Source of the DNA: Pseudomonadota bacterium
GTDB taxonomy: Bacteria; Pseudomonadota; Gammaproteobacteria; Legionellales; Legionellaceae
Direction: 5' to 3'
NCBI GenBank assembly: GCA_020051095.1
Contig: JAGVJN010000042.1
Location: 124,001-188,000, forward strand
Length of the DNA: 64,000 nt
The notes under the pieces are model-generated. The model ran no database searches, was not told where the DNA came from, and saw nothing but the letters and a program-made list of their open reading frames with translations. Below are positions 49,896-57,706 of this stretch, in pieces (the stretch's first letter is position 1; every line of letters begins with the position of its first letter). Both the position numbers and the translations under genes were made by a program.

Positions 49896-51027
49896 TTAAA
49901 ACCACCTGTTCACCATCTTTTAATCCTGACACCACGACCACTTTATCTTGTTGAGCACTGCCAGTTTGAATGGGACGCTCCACGTGTTTACCCTTTTCAA
50001 TCACCGTTACCATCGCCTGGCCTTGCTTTTGGTGAATCGCTTGTATTGGTACGGCTAGCGCTTCACTTTGATCAATCGAAATATCAATCATCGCACTCAT
50101 CCCAACGCGAATACGAAGCATTTGCTCAGGCGTTAACTGTTTCACTTCAATGGTTGCAGCAAAGCTCGGCAACCCACTATTACTATTGACCGCCTGTCCA
50201 TTCACTGCGACAACCTTTCCTTCAAGCATTTCTTTACCGAGTGCCACACCTGTTACGGTGGCTTTCATTCCCCGATGGATTTGGTCAATATCCACTTCAG
50301 GCACATCAATCGACACCCGGATACCTGACAAATCACCGATCAAAGCAACGACTTGACCCGATTTAACCGCAGCACCCACGCTTAAAACCTGATCTTTATC
50401 ACTGCTTTTGGGTGGATAAAGCACCAAACCATCGGCCGGTGCTTTGAGGGTGATACGTTGATGGTTCACCGCCAAGGCGCGTCGGACTTTATCAAATTCA
50501 GCTAGGTTTAGTTTACTGAGTGATTCCGTTTGCTCACTGTCCATTTTTTTCAATAAAGCGGTTAAGCGGTTGCGAGACTGTTCCAAGTTAACCTGCTGGG
50601 TATCTAGATTTGATTTTTCACTCAAATACGCATTTTTTGACACCAAGCCCGACTGCCATAAATCGTCTGTGCCACTGAACTTTGCCTTGGCAATTAAGAA
50701 ATTATCTTTCGCCTTCAAATACTCCGTCAAAACATCGTTGTATTGTTTTTGTAATTCTGCCGAATGTAAAACCCAAACTTTCTCGCCTTTCTTAACTGTT
50801 TCACCAAATGGGTGGACAACGGTTTCAACCACGGCATCAACAGGGCTTATCAGGCTCGTCTGGGCGATAGGTTCTATAATCCCATTAAAATGCAAGGTCT
50901 TATGCATACTGCTTTTCTTAACCGTATAAGTGCTGTCTTTTTGTTGGTTTGGCTTCGATGGATTTTTTGAGCAAGCGCTCATACCCATCAGAACCACTAC
51001 TAAAAGAACGTTCAATGCGCTTTTCAT
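49882..51027 (-). CDS. MacA-like periplasmic adaptor lipoprotein
   Basis: A 381-residue HlyD-family adaptor starting at MKSALNVLLVVVLMG, whose lipobox MSAC-S indicates a lipoprotein. The lipoyl halves (LISPVDAVVETVVHPFGETVKKG and LKAPADGLVLYPP, in shortened wording) flank a coiled hairpin. It links the inner-membrane pump to the TolC-like protein. The start overlaps the outer-membrane gene stop by four bases (ATGA), which favours 51027 over the farther frame start at 51054. Confidence 0.9.
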   Translation of the reverse strand: MKSALNVLLVVVLMGMSACSKNPSKPNQQKDSTYTVKKSSMHKTLHFNGIIEPIAQTSLISPVDAVVETVVHPFGETVKKGEKVWVLHSAELQKQYNDVLTEYLKAKDNFLIAKAKFSGTDDLWQSGLVSKNAYLSEKSNLDTQQVNLEQSRNRLTALLKKMDSEQTESLSKLNLAEFDKVRRALAVNHQRITLKAPADGLVLYPPKSSDKDQVLSVGAAVKSGQVVALIGDLSGIRVSIDVPEVDIDQIHRGMKATVTGVALGKEMLEGKVVAVNGQAVNSNSGLPSFAATIEVKQLTPEQMLRIRVGMSAMIDISIDQSEALAVPIQAIHQKQGQAMVTVIEKGKHVERPIQTGSAQQDKVVVVSGLKDGEQVVLNGNG

Positions 51028-52592
51028 TGCCCATACCTCAAATTGATATGCCAAGTTTGCAACGTTGTCCCCAGTACTTTGTCCAATTCGGATAACTGGT
51101 TTAAATAGTTTATTTTGGCATTGATTAAACTGTTTTGCGCATTAATCAGCTGATTCTGCGTGTTATTGACATCTAACGACGTTGCAATCCCGGCGGATTG
51201 CCTTTTTATCTGTAATTGATAAGCTTGGCGTGCCAATTTCACTTGCTTTTCGGCCAGTTGATAGCGCTTTGCCTGGCTTTTAATATTATTAATTAAGGTT
51301 GTAACTTGGCTGATTAATGCTCTCTTACTCGCTAATAATTGCGTTCTATCTTGTTCTAATTTAACCTTCGCATTGATTAATTTACTTTTTAAACTAACAT
51401 CGCCCAGGGGAATCGTTAGATTAATTCGCGCAGACTCTGACACGTTACGACCATCATATATTCCTTTGATTCCCCTACCAATTTGGTCAACATTGGTGAC
51501 AGTCCCTGTTTGTACATTAGCGGATAAATCGAGTTTCCAAAGCTGTTGATTCTTCGCCACCTCATAGGCACGTTCATCCGCTTTGACTACCAGTTTTTGA
51601 GCTTGATAAGCAACATTGTGTGCCAAAGCGTAATCAATCGTGCCTTGCAACTCAGGAGTTTCAATAGGGTGAATCGAAACATCATCGGGAACACTTATCC
51701 TAACCAGTGGGTTTAATCCGAGATTTTGCAGTAATGTTTGACTGGCATTTTCGAATTGGTTAATGGCCTGCTCAACAGCTAGCCTCAAGGACTCCACTTG
51801 ATAGGACTGTTGAATATTGGCCGTTCTTTCTAATTGACCAGCACGGATTTTCTTTTCATTAATTTCATATTGCTTTTTTGCTTCTTCAAGTTGTCGTTTC
51901 TGGGTTATCAGGTTATTTCCACTCAAAATCAAACTTCGATAGTTGCTAATCACCGCTGTAATTTGATCAGCCACCGATTGGTTAAGGTTAAGCTTATTTA
52001 AATATTCTTGGTCTCTTGCATCTAACAAACTCGCTTCATTGATCTTGCCAAATCCACGCAATAAAGGTTGAGTAAAAGAAAAATTGAGCGTGGGATGATA
52101 ATTATCATACGTATTGCCGGTGTTATCCATTTTTAAAGAAACTTTGCCGCCTAATTTACTTTGCCAGTCAATTTCAGGACTGGCTAATGCTGAATAGGTT
52201 TTTTGACTACCAACGCCTTCATAACGATCATTATTGGCATTGGCGGAGGCACTCAAGGCATATTGCAATTCAAATTGGTTTTCTGCTAAGCGCAGTCGGT
52301 ATCGTTGTATGATACGGTCCAAAGCTTTGTTTTGAATATTCGGATTATATCGAAGGGCAATTAATATCGCATCATCCAAACTTAAGCGCTGAATATTTTT
52401 GCCAACATCATCGGACGCCAATGGCAATTCAATCCAGTGTGTCAGCATGTATTCCGGGTTATCAATTGCCTCAACTAACCGTTGCTCCGCCGATGAGGGA
52501 TTTTTCGAAATGACCAATTCCGAGGCATGCAGGCAAGCGCTGGCAAGGATCCCTGCCGCGAAAACAATCCATGGAGCTATTAAAAGGTGCAT
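51024..52592 (-). CDS. TolC-family outer membrane efflux protein
   Basis: About 522 residues from MHLLIAPWIVFAAG with a signal peptide ending near CLHA-SE; an upstream ATG at 52637 would add 15 residues. Two OEP repeats follow, with LSLDDAILIALRYNPNIQ, FSFTQPLLRGFG and RQSAGIATSLDVNNTQNQLINAQ typical. It forms an outer-membrane channel. It is the first gene of the MacAB-like operon and the nearest candidate exit duct for the peptide exporter at 57.7-60.9 kb. Confidence 0.92.
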   Translation of the reverse strand: MHLLIAPWIVFAAGILASACLHASELVISKNPSSAEQRLVEAIDNPEYMLTHWIELPLASDDVGKNIQRLSLDDAILIALRYNPNIQNKALDRIIQRYRLRLAENQFELQYALSASANANNDRYEGVGSQKTYSALASPEIDWQSKLGGKVSLKMDNTGNTYDNYHPTLNFSFTQPLLRGFGKINEASLLDARDQEYLNKLNLNQSVADQITAVISNYRSLILSGNNLITQKRQLEEAKKQYEINEKKIRAGQLERTANIQQSYQVESLRLAVEQAINQFENASQTLLQNLGLNPLVRISVPDDVSIHPIETPELQGTIDYALAHNVAYQAQKLVVKADERAYEVAKNQQLWKLDLSANVQTGTVTNVDQIGRGIKGIYDGRNVSESARINLTIPLGDVSLKSKLINAKVKLEQDRTQLLASKRALISQVTTLINNIKSQAKRYQLAEKQVKLARQAYQLQIKRQSAGIATSLDVNNTQNQLINAQNSLINAKINYLNQLSELDKVLGTTLQTWHINLRYGQ

Positions 52593-52687
52593 ACCCCGCC
52601 ACAAAAATGAACAAAAACAAACCATATTGTAACCCATATCTTCTGGTAAGGGAATGTATATTGCTATCGTAATATGAAAGACTAATC

Positions 52688-52801
52688 ATGAAAAAACAAT
52701 CGACTTCTCGTGAACGTTTGCGTTTCCGTCTGCGTTACCGAAATCTTAACTCTACCATTTTCAATGATCACCGGCCTATGTTACAATTTGTTTTTTTTTA
52801 A
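52688..52801 (+). CDS. possible 37-residue Arg-rich peptide
   Basis: ATG at 52688 opens a 37-codon frame beginning KKQSTSRERLRFRLRYRN and ending in FVFF just before hslO. No good RBS is visible and part of it runs through a degenerate repeat (CATTTTCAATGATCACCGG). It is probably chance or a leader. Confidence 0.2.
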   Translation: MKKQSTSRERLRFRLRYRNLNSTIFNDHRPMLQFVFF

Positions 52802-52806
52802 GTCAT

Positions 52807-53658
52807 GTGCGCGCTGTGTCCGATATCCAACAACGATTCATATTTGAAGACGCCCCCATTCGAGGTGAGTTAATTCATATCCAAGATTGTTATCAAACAA
52901 TCATCAATCAACGCCCATACCCACCCATGGTCAAGCATCTGCTCGGCGAAGCCATAGTCGCCTGTCTATTAGTTGCTAGCAGCATCAAATTTAAAGGTCG
53001 TTTAACCTTACAATTTCAAGGGGATGAACGTTTGCCCTTAATTATTGTGCAGGCCAATGACCAGCTGCAAGTACGCGCGCATGCTCGATTTGCACCGAAC
53101 ATCAAAAATAAATATTATGCTGAAGCGTTTCTGAATGGAAAGATGGCTTTTACTTTCCAACAAGATAATAAGACTCAGGCCTACCAATCTTTGGTACCTA
53201 TCCATTCAACAGCCATGAGCGAAAACCTCGTCTATTACTTTCAGCAATCTGAGCAAATTCCAACGCACGTATGGCTTGCCGTGCGCGATGATGTTGCCTG
53301 CGGCATGCTCATCCAAGCCATGCCTGATGATAAAAATCAAATCGATCAAGCGAGCTGGGATTACGCGTTGGCAATGGCTCGAACCTTAACAGACGAAGAA
53401 TTGCTTCAACTCAATAATACCACCATTCTCCATCGACTTTATCACGAAACAACACTCCGCCTGTTTGAACCTCGTAGACCTGAATTTGCCTGTCAATGCA
53501 GTGAAGATAAAATGAAAGCTGTCTTAAAAATGCTTGGCAAAGAAGAAATTGACCAATTAATCAATGAGCGTGGCAAAGTTGAGATTCAATGCGATTTTTG
53601 CAATAAAAATTATCAATTTGACGCGATTGATGTCACATTGTTATTTCGGGATGATTAG
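52807..53658 (+). CDS. hslO: Hsp33 redox-regulated chaperone
   Basis: A 283-residue protein, normal length. The C-terminal redox switch is complete: CQC in EFACQCSED and CDFC in IQCDFCNKNY bind zinc and oxidise to activate holdase function. The start is GTG at 52807 or GTG at 52816 (VSDIQQRF). It converges with the RiPP-cluster repressor gene. Confidence 0.95.
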   Translation: MRAVSDIQQRFIFEDAPIRGELIHIQDCYQTIINQRPYPPMVKHLLGEAIVACLLVASSIKFKGRLTLQFQGDERLPLIIVQANDQLQVRAHARFAPNIKNKYYAEAFLNGKMAFTFQQDNKTQAYQSLVPIHSTAMSENLVYYFQQSEQIPTHVWLAVRDDVACGMLIQAMPDDKNQIDQASWDYALAMARTLTDEELLQLNNTTILHRLYHETTLRLFEPRRPEFACQCSEDKMKAVLKMLGKEEIDQLINERGKVEIQCDFCNKNYQFDAIDVTLLFRDD

Positions 53659-53742
53659 AAAACATCCCTCGATTCAATCGCTATTATTACTAATCTGAAA
53701 ACCATTTAAAATCAATACGATATATTTGTCTTCGCCGCGTTA

Positions 53743-54357
53743 TTAACCAACCATCCTCACATTATCCTTGCAAATTCCAATTAGGGTAATCGCTTTGGCA
53801 TCAAAACAGATTTCTGGATAGCTAGGGTTTAAAGCCACCAATTTGATTTGCGGATTGGCTGGACTGGTATTATCCATGACATATCGACGAAATAGCGTTT
53901 GATTTGTTTTGTTGATTTTAAACAACACATAATTACCATCATAAATAGACTGATCCAATTGAATGATGGCAAGATCATTTTTTCGGAAAATATCTGCCAT
54001 CGAATCATCTTTCATTCTAACGACGATATAGTCACTTTTTTCATCGACAAATTGATAGGGGACACAGATATTTTCAATATCAATATTGGTGTGAAATGCA
54101 TCTAAATCTTTTAAGGAAAACCTCCTTTCATTGGATACTTCTAAACTATCGCTAACACCCAATAAAAATGTGGCGGGTATATTGAGTGAATCAGCGAGGG
54201 CAATAATGCTTTCGAGTGTTGGTAATCGACGGCCTTTTTCCCAATTTGTGATTAATTGTCGAGACATCCCGATTCGTTTTGCTAGATCCGTTGACGTCAT
54301 TTGTTGTCTTTCGCGCGCTGCGCGAATTCGCTCACCGACTATTTCTGAAATATTCAT
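53743..54357 (-). CDS. XRE-S24 repressor of the RiPP cluster, catalytic Lys missing
   Basis: A 204-residue protein starting at MNISEIVGERIRA with AAGGGG seven bases upstream. The N-terminal XRE helix-turn-helix (MTSTDLAKRIGMSRQLITNWEKG) is followed by an S24 LexA/CI-like domain. The nucleophile Ser119 (DDSM) is kept, but the Lys of the dyad falls on Phe156 (TLFRRY where LexA has TVKRL), and no Ala-Gly cleavage site is seen in the linker, so self-cleavage is unlikely. Two TATCC...GGATA sites in the divergent promoter are its probable operators. It should control both itself and the RiPP operon. Confidence 0.85.
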   Translation of the reverse strand: MNISEIVGERIRAARERQQMTSTDLAKRIGMSRQLITNWEKGRRLPTLESIIALADSLNIPATFLLGVSDSLEVSNERRFSLKDLDAFHTNIDIENICVPYQFVDEKSDYIVVRMKDDSMADIFRKNDLAIIQLDQSIYDGNYVLFKINKTNQTLFRRYVMDNTSPANPQIKLVALNPSYPEICFDAKAITLIGICKDNVRMVG

Positions 54358-54367
54358 TAAAAACCCC

Positions 54368-54397
54368 TTGACATTGATTATCCTAAAAGGATACATT
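54368..54397 (+). promoter_or_regulatory. candidate promoter of the RiPP operon
   Basis: TTGACA (54368-54373), 18-base spacer, TACATT (54392-54397). The first operator lies between these boxes and the second covers the expected start site near 54404, so repressor binding would block RNA polymerase. A start there leaves a leader of about 65 bases before ATG 54469. Confidence 0.55.
54379..54393. promoter_or_regulatory. operator 1, TATCCT-AAA-AGGATA
   Basis: A perfect 15-base inverted repeat in the divergent promoter region, centred 18 bases from operator 2. It is the probable binding site of the neighbouring XRE-S24 repressor. Confidence 0.7.
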
Positions 54398-54411
54398 ATC
54401 CCCGAAGGATA
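54397..54411. promoter_or_regulatory. operator 2, TATCC-CCGAA-GGATA
   Basis: A second copy of the same half-sites (TATCC/GGATA) with equal overall length of 15 bases. The spacing from operator 1 is just under two helix turns, compatible with cooperative dimers. Confidence 0.65.
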
Positions 54412-54468
54412 CTTTAAGTGAAATTAAGTATACAGGATTTATCCAATATTTCAAAGGAAGAACTAAAA

Positions 54469-55008
54469 ATGTTATCTAGTCCATCCCAGAAGAACGGTTC
54501 ATTAAGTGAAAATACCCCTTCACTATCATGCCTATCGCCGTTTTCAATCGGTCAGTCGAACAGACGAGTGATTGAAAAAGAAGCCGTGATATTCAACCAT
54601 CTTAGCGGATTTAGTCAGCAGATTTTAGGCCCAACACTTGCTGAATCGTTGCATTGGCAGCCATTGTTGGCGATTAAAACGAAATACCTTTTTTCCAAGG
54701 AATTACATCAACACTGGCTACAACTATGCCAGCAAGTCGAATGGCGGTTTTACCAAATACCTCGCAAAGCACTTTCAATAAGCGACAGAATTCTTATTTC
54801 ATGTATGCGTGCACTCGCATCATGGGATATGAATGTCTCAACGTTGGTGGTCAATGCAAGCTTAGCGTGTCTTGAGCCCAACGTGAGAACAATATTTCTT
54901 CAGTGTCTCAATGAATTATCTGTTCGTGCATCGATTGTCATCATAGCAACCACAACAGGTGATGAACAGAGCGCTGTCGGAATACATTCCACTAAACTAT
55001 GTCATTAA
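54469..55008 (+). CDS. SulA-like protein in the RiPP operon
   Basis: A 179-residue protein from ATG 54469, which has AAAGGAAG eight bases upstream; the GTG at 54418 lies 7 bases after operator 2 and is rejected. The body resembles SulA cell-division inhibitors: LHWQPLLAIKTKYLFSKEL matches RWQLWLTPQQKLSREW, SCMRALASWDMNVSTLVV matches SMVRALRTGNYSVVIGW, and the end GIHSTKLCH matches KIHSNLYH. The first 35 residues are disordered. The nearest documented analogue regulates FtsZ; its job here is unknown. It ends 14 bases before the first precursor gene. Confidence 0.6.
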   Translation: MLSSPSQKNGSLSENTPSLSCLSPFSIGQSNRRVIEKEAVIFNHLSGFSQQILGPTLAESLHWQPLLAIKTKYLFSKELHQHWLQLCQQVEWRFYQIPRKALSISDRILISCMRALASWDMNVSTLVVNASLACLEPNVRTIFLQCLNELSVRASIVIIATTTGDEQSAVGIHSTKLCH

Positions 55009-55022
55009 TAATAGGAGTAATT

Positions 55023-55202
55023 ATGAAGTCCAAACCTTGCAGCGATCGAATTTTAGGTTATAAAAAAGCGCGTGAAATTAATCTCGATTCGCTCGATAAA
55101 GTCAGCGGTGGCTCCCAAACGGGAACAACGTATTTCACTACCAAACAAACCTTTGATATGAAAGGAAATTGGGATGTTGGTGGAGATATAAATTGGGATT
55201 AA
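55023..55202 (+). CDS. RiPP precursor peptide 1 (graspetide-type, double-glycine leader)
   Basis: A 59-residue peptide with AGGAG upstream of ATG 55023; a longer frame from 54999 overlaps the previous gene and lacks an RBS. The leader (1-30) contains RILGYKKAREI and ends LDKVSGG, a Gly-Gly site for C39 peptidases. The core (31-59) is Thr/Ser-rich at first (Ser31, Thr33, 35, 36, 39, 40, 43) and Asp-rich later (Asp45, 51, 55, 59), with NWD at 49-51 and 57-59. Hydroxyl donors followed by acidic acceptors are what ATP-grasp macrocyclases join as side-chain esters. Confidence 0.8.
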   Translation: MKSKPCSDRILGYKKAREINLDSLDKVSGGSQTGTTYFTTKQTFDMKGNWDVGGDINWD

Positions 55203-55207
55203 TTTAA

Positions 55208-55232
55208 GCAACTCAACGATACGATGAGTTGC
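55208..55232 (+). other. intercistronic hairpin between the precursor genes
   Basis: GCAACTCA (55208-55215) pairs perfectly with TGAGTTGC (55225-55232), just after the stop of precursor 1. No T tract follows. It may stabilise the precursor 1 message or attenuate downstream transcription. Confidence 0.55.
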
Positions 55233-55268
55233 CAAAAAATTAATTTAAATTAACCATAAGGAAAAACA

Positions 55269-55436
55269 ATGCAAGAACAACCAAGAGTATTAGGTTATCT
55301 TAATGCTAAAGAAATAACCAACGAAGCACTGAGTCAGATTTCGGGAGGATTGAATAAAATGACCGTTACCCCTACGCAAAGAATAACAGGGGTCATTTCT
55401 TCACCCGATATTGAATTTGATCAGAATTGGGATTAA
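55269..55436 (+). CDS. RiPP precursor peptide 2 (paralogue of precursor 1)
   Basis: A 55-residue peptide with AAGGA upstream of ATG 55269. The leader RVLGYLNAKEI...LSQISGG repeats the leader of precursor 1 almost position for position, ending in Gly26-Gly27. The core (28-55) carries Thr32, 34, 36, 40, Ser44, 45 and then Asp47, Glu49, Asp51, Asp55, ending DQNWD. The leaders are conserved and the cores diverged, as expected for two products of one maturase. A small gene like this is easily missed by automatic annotation. Confidence 0.8.
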   Translation: MQEQPRVLGYLNAKEITNEALSQISGGLNKMTVTPTQRITGVISSPDIEFDQNWD

Positions 55437-55451
55437 CTCGTTTAGCAACAT

Positions 55452-55481
55452 GACTATCCCTTCCTCCACGGAGGGATAGTC
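55452..55481 (+). other. intercistronic hairpin before the ATP-grasp gene
   Basis: GACTATCCC (55452-55460) pairs with GGGATAGTC (55473-55481), with a further short stem inside after a one-base bulge. No T tract follows. Together with 55208-55232 it brackets precursor 2 and could keep precursor expression above enzyme expression. Confidence 0.55.
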
Positions 55482-55500
55482 CTATCAAAGGATGATAACC

Positions 55501-56610
55501 ATGAGTATTTTAATAATCACTGAACCCGATGACATCCATGCTGTCTTAATCAGCTTGGCATTGGAAAAAAAAGGCCATGACAGCCACTTATTATTTACAG
55601 CAGATATGCCCAGTAGGCAAAAAAATTCGATTTACTTTAACAATGAACAAAGTACTTGGCGTACCAGCATTGGACAAACAGAAGATATTATATGGGATGA
55701 TAAGACGATTCAATCGGTATGGTGGAGAAGGCCAAGAAAGCCTGCCATTCCTTCAACGATACATCCAGAGGATAAAGCATTTATCGAACGGGAAAATGCC
55801 ATCTACCATCTTTCAATTCCTTATATGATTAACCCGGATGCTTGGTGGGTCAATCCCATTGCGTCGACGTATAAAACCCGCTCAAAGATAACTCAGTTAA
55901 AAATAGCCCAACAATGCGGATTTAAATTACCCGAGACGCTGGTCTCCAATTCCCCGGAACACATCAAGCAATTTATCACTCAAACCATTTATGCAACCAC
56001 GATTTATAAACCCTTTGCCCCACATTATTGGCATGAGCCGGAAGGGATTCGGTTGCTCTATACTGATAAAATCTCACTGCCAGACTTGCCTTCGGATGCG
56101 ATGTTGCAAATGTCACCCGGCATCTACCAACGATATGTCGAAAAAAAATTTGAGTTGCGGGTCACTTGCTTTGGCTCTCACATCAGCGCGGTGAAAATTG
56201 ACTCACAAAGCCATGCACTTGGCATCACCGATTGGCGGAAAATCCCGGGGCATGAATTATCAATCCAACCATTTGAGCTCCCCCCAGCGATTATCCATAA
56301 GATAATACGCTTTATGAAAAAGGCAGGCGTCGTATTCGGGTGTTTTGATTTCATCGTGACGCCTGAACACGATATCGTCTTTTTGGAGCTAAATGAGCAA
56401 GGGCAATTTTTATGGGTAGAAGAACTTCTGCCTGAATTATGCTATATGGACATGTTTGCTGAGTTTATCATAAACCAACGCTTTGACTTTAAATGGCAGC
56501 CAACAAAACAGACTCTTTCGACCCTGAATTTTGATAAAAAAGCCGAAGAAATTGTCGCAAATAACATCAAAAACCATGTTTATTTAAATCAAATAAAAAG
56601 AGTAGCTTAA
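55501..56610 (+). CDS. MvdC/MvdD-like ATP-grasp peptide macrocyclase
   Basis: A 369-residue ligase from ATG 55501 (AAAGGA eight bases upstream; ATG 55492 is less likely). The pre-ATP-grasp domain holds SVWWRRPRKP (72-81), typical of graspetide ligases. Then WWVNPIASTYKTRSKITQL (nucleotide-binding start), FELRVTCFGSHISAVKI (217-233), FGCFDFIVTP (Asp283) and FLELNEQGQFLWVE (Glu296, Asn298, metal and ATP ligands). These enzymes phosphorylate Asp/Glu side chains and join them to Thr/Ser (ester) or Lys (amide). Its substrates should be the two peptides encoded just upstream. Confidence 0.85.
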   Translation: MSILIITEPDDIHAVLISLALEKKGHDSHLLFTADMPSRQKNSIYFNNEQSTWRTSIGQTEDIIWDDKTIQSVWWRRPRKPAIPSTIHPEDKAFIERENAIYHLSIPYMINPDAWWVNPIASTYKTRSKITQLKIAQQCGFKLPETLVSNSPEHIKQFITQTIYATTIYKPFAPHYWHEPEGIRLLYTDKISLPDLPSDAMLQMSPGIYQRYVEKKFELRVTCFGSHISAVKIDSQSHALGITDWRKIPGHELSIQPFELPPAIIHKIIRFMKKAGVVFGCFDFIVTPEHDIVFLELNEQGQFLWVEELLPELCYMDMFAEFIINQRFDFKWQPTKQTLSTLNFDKKAEEIVANNIKNHVYLNQIKRVA

Positions 56611-56612
56611 CC

Positions 56613-57689
56613 ATGAAACGATTCGGAATTTTATTAGCCAGTTTCCTATTAATAATGGGTAAATTATGGGCTATCCCAGAAAATTATGATATTTATGGGG
56701 TGGATGAGAAAACCAAGCAATTAATTAGCGCTGCATGCTCAGATTTAATGTCTGAGCATTTGGCCTATATGTCAAAACTATTTACTTCGCCAACAAACCC
56801 CAGTGAGAGCGAGTTGCGCTATAAAGAAATCATCGAACTTAAAATTCTCGATAAAGCGAAACAATTTGGCCACTTTTCCCATGCCAAATTATCCAGCGTT
56901 CACTATCCTACGGATAAAAAAATTTATGTCACGTTGGATTTAGTGAATGAAACCGATAAATACCGTATTCCCAAAAAGATAAAAACAAGGGCTCATGCTG
57001 ACTATCCCCATAAAAAGGAAGTCAATGAACTCTTTGCTATTTGGTATGCCTACCAAGATAGGCAATATGATCTAATCCGCAAAAACCAAATGGATTTTGG
57101 TAAACTGACTTGTCCGGTAACGCACTGTATTTGGGGATTTAATGATAAAGAATTAAAGGAGACGCTGCCCAAAATCAAACAGGCTGTGGCCAAACACAAA
57201 GCCGACTTAATTGAGATAATCAAACATAGCACCCATGATCAGAAACGTGCCGATGCCGTTTTTATTCTGGCGCATGATGATAATTATATCGAGCTGGCAT
57301 CGTTTCTTATCAACTATACTGACGATTCGAGTGAAATGGTTAGAAATAATGTCATGCGCGTATTAGGTGCTATTGCTTTTAAACATGAACTGAAACAGCT
57401 TGATATTCAACGAATATTAGACGCGCTAAATTACCCCTATGTTTCCGACAGAAATAAAGCCGCTTATGTTTTGCTGGGTATTGCTAAGCACAATCCAGCC
57501 ACCCATTCAGTCATTATCCATCAAGCAGGGGACACCTTACTGCAACTATTAAAATTACAACAACCGAATAATCATGACTTTGCTTATCATATTTTAAAAG
57601 AAATCAGTAAAAAATCTTACGGTGAGCGTGATTATCTTAGCTGGAAAAATTGGCTACGCACTCAGCGTTCTTTATCTGCTATTTCATAA
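56613..57689 (+). CDS. exported HEAT-repeat protein of the RiPP operon
   Basis: A 358-residue protein with a Sec signal peptide (MKRFGILLASFLLIMGKLWA, then IPEN). The C-terminal half has helical repeats of HEAT type (RADAVFILAHDDNYIELASFL, SEMVRNNVMRVLGAIAF, SDRNKAAYVLLGIAKHN). It starts two bases after the ligase stop. I know of no defined role; a periplasmic immunity protein or export or processing partner is plausible. It would be the least standard part of a graspetide cluster. Confidence 0.7.
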   Translation: MKRFGILLASFLLIMGKLWAIPENYDIYGVDEKTKQLISAACSDLMSEHLAYMSKLFTSPTNPSESELRYKEIIELKILDKAKQFGHFSHAKLSSVHYPTDKKIYVTLDLVNETDKYRIPKKIKTRAHADYPHKKEVNELFAIWYAYQDRQYDLIRKNQMDFGKLTCPVTHCIWGFNDKELKETLPKIKQAVAKHKADLIEIIKHSTHDQKRADAVFILAHDDNYIELASFLINYTDDSSEMVRNNVMRVLGAIAFKHELKQLDIQRILDALNYPYVSDRNKAAYVLLGIAKHNPATHSVIIHQAGDTLLQLLKLQQPNNHDFAYHILKEISKKSYGERDYLSWKNWLRTQRSLSAIS

Positions 57690-57706
57690 ACACCGAGCTG
57701 TGATTC

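Noticed and set aside
52756-52774. Full copy of the 29223 repeat upstream of hslO
   Set aside because: Only one degenerate end-like match is present with no inverted partner; it could be chance.
54357-54420. LexA/SOS box control of the RiPP operon
   Set aside because: The operators do not match CTGT-N8-ACAG, and the regulator lacks the catalytic Lys.
54418-54468. GTG start of the SulA-like gene at 54418
   Set aside because: It lies seven bases after operator 2 and only about 14 bases from the predicted transcription start, with no RBS; ATG 54469 has a good one.
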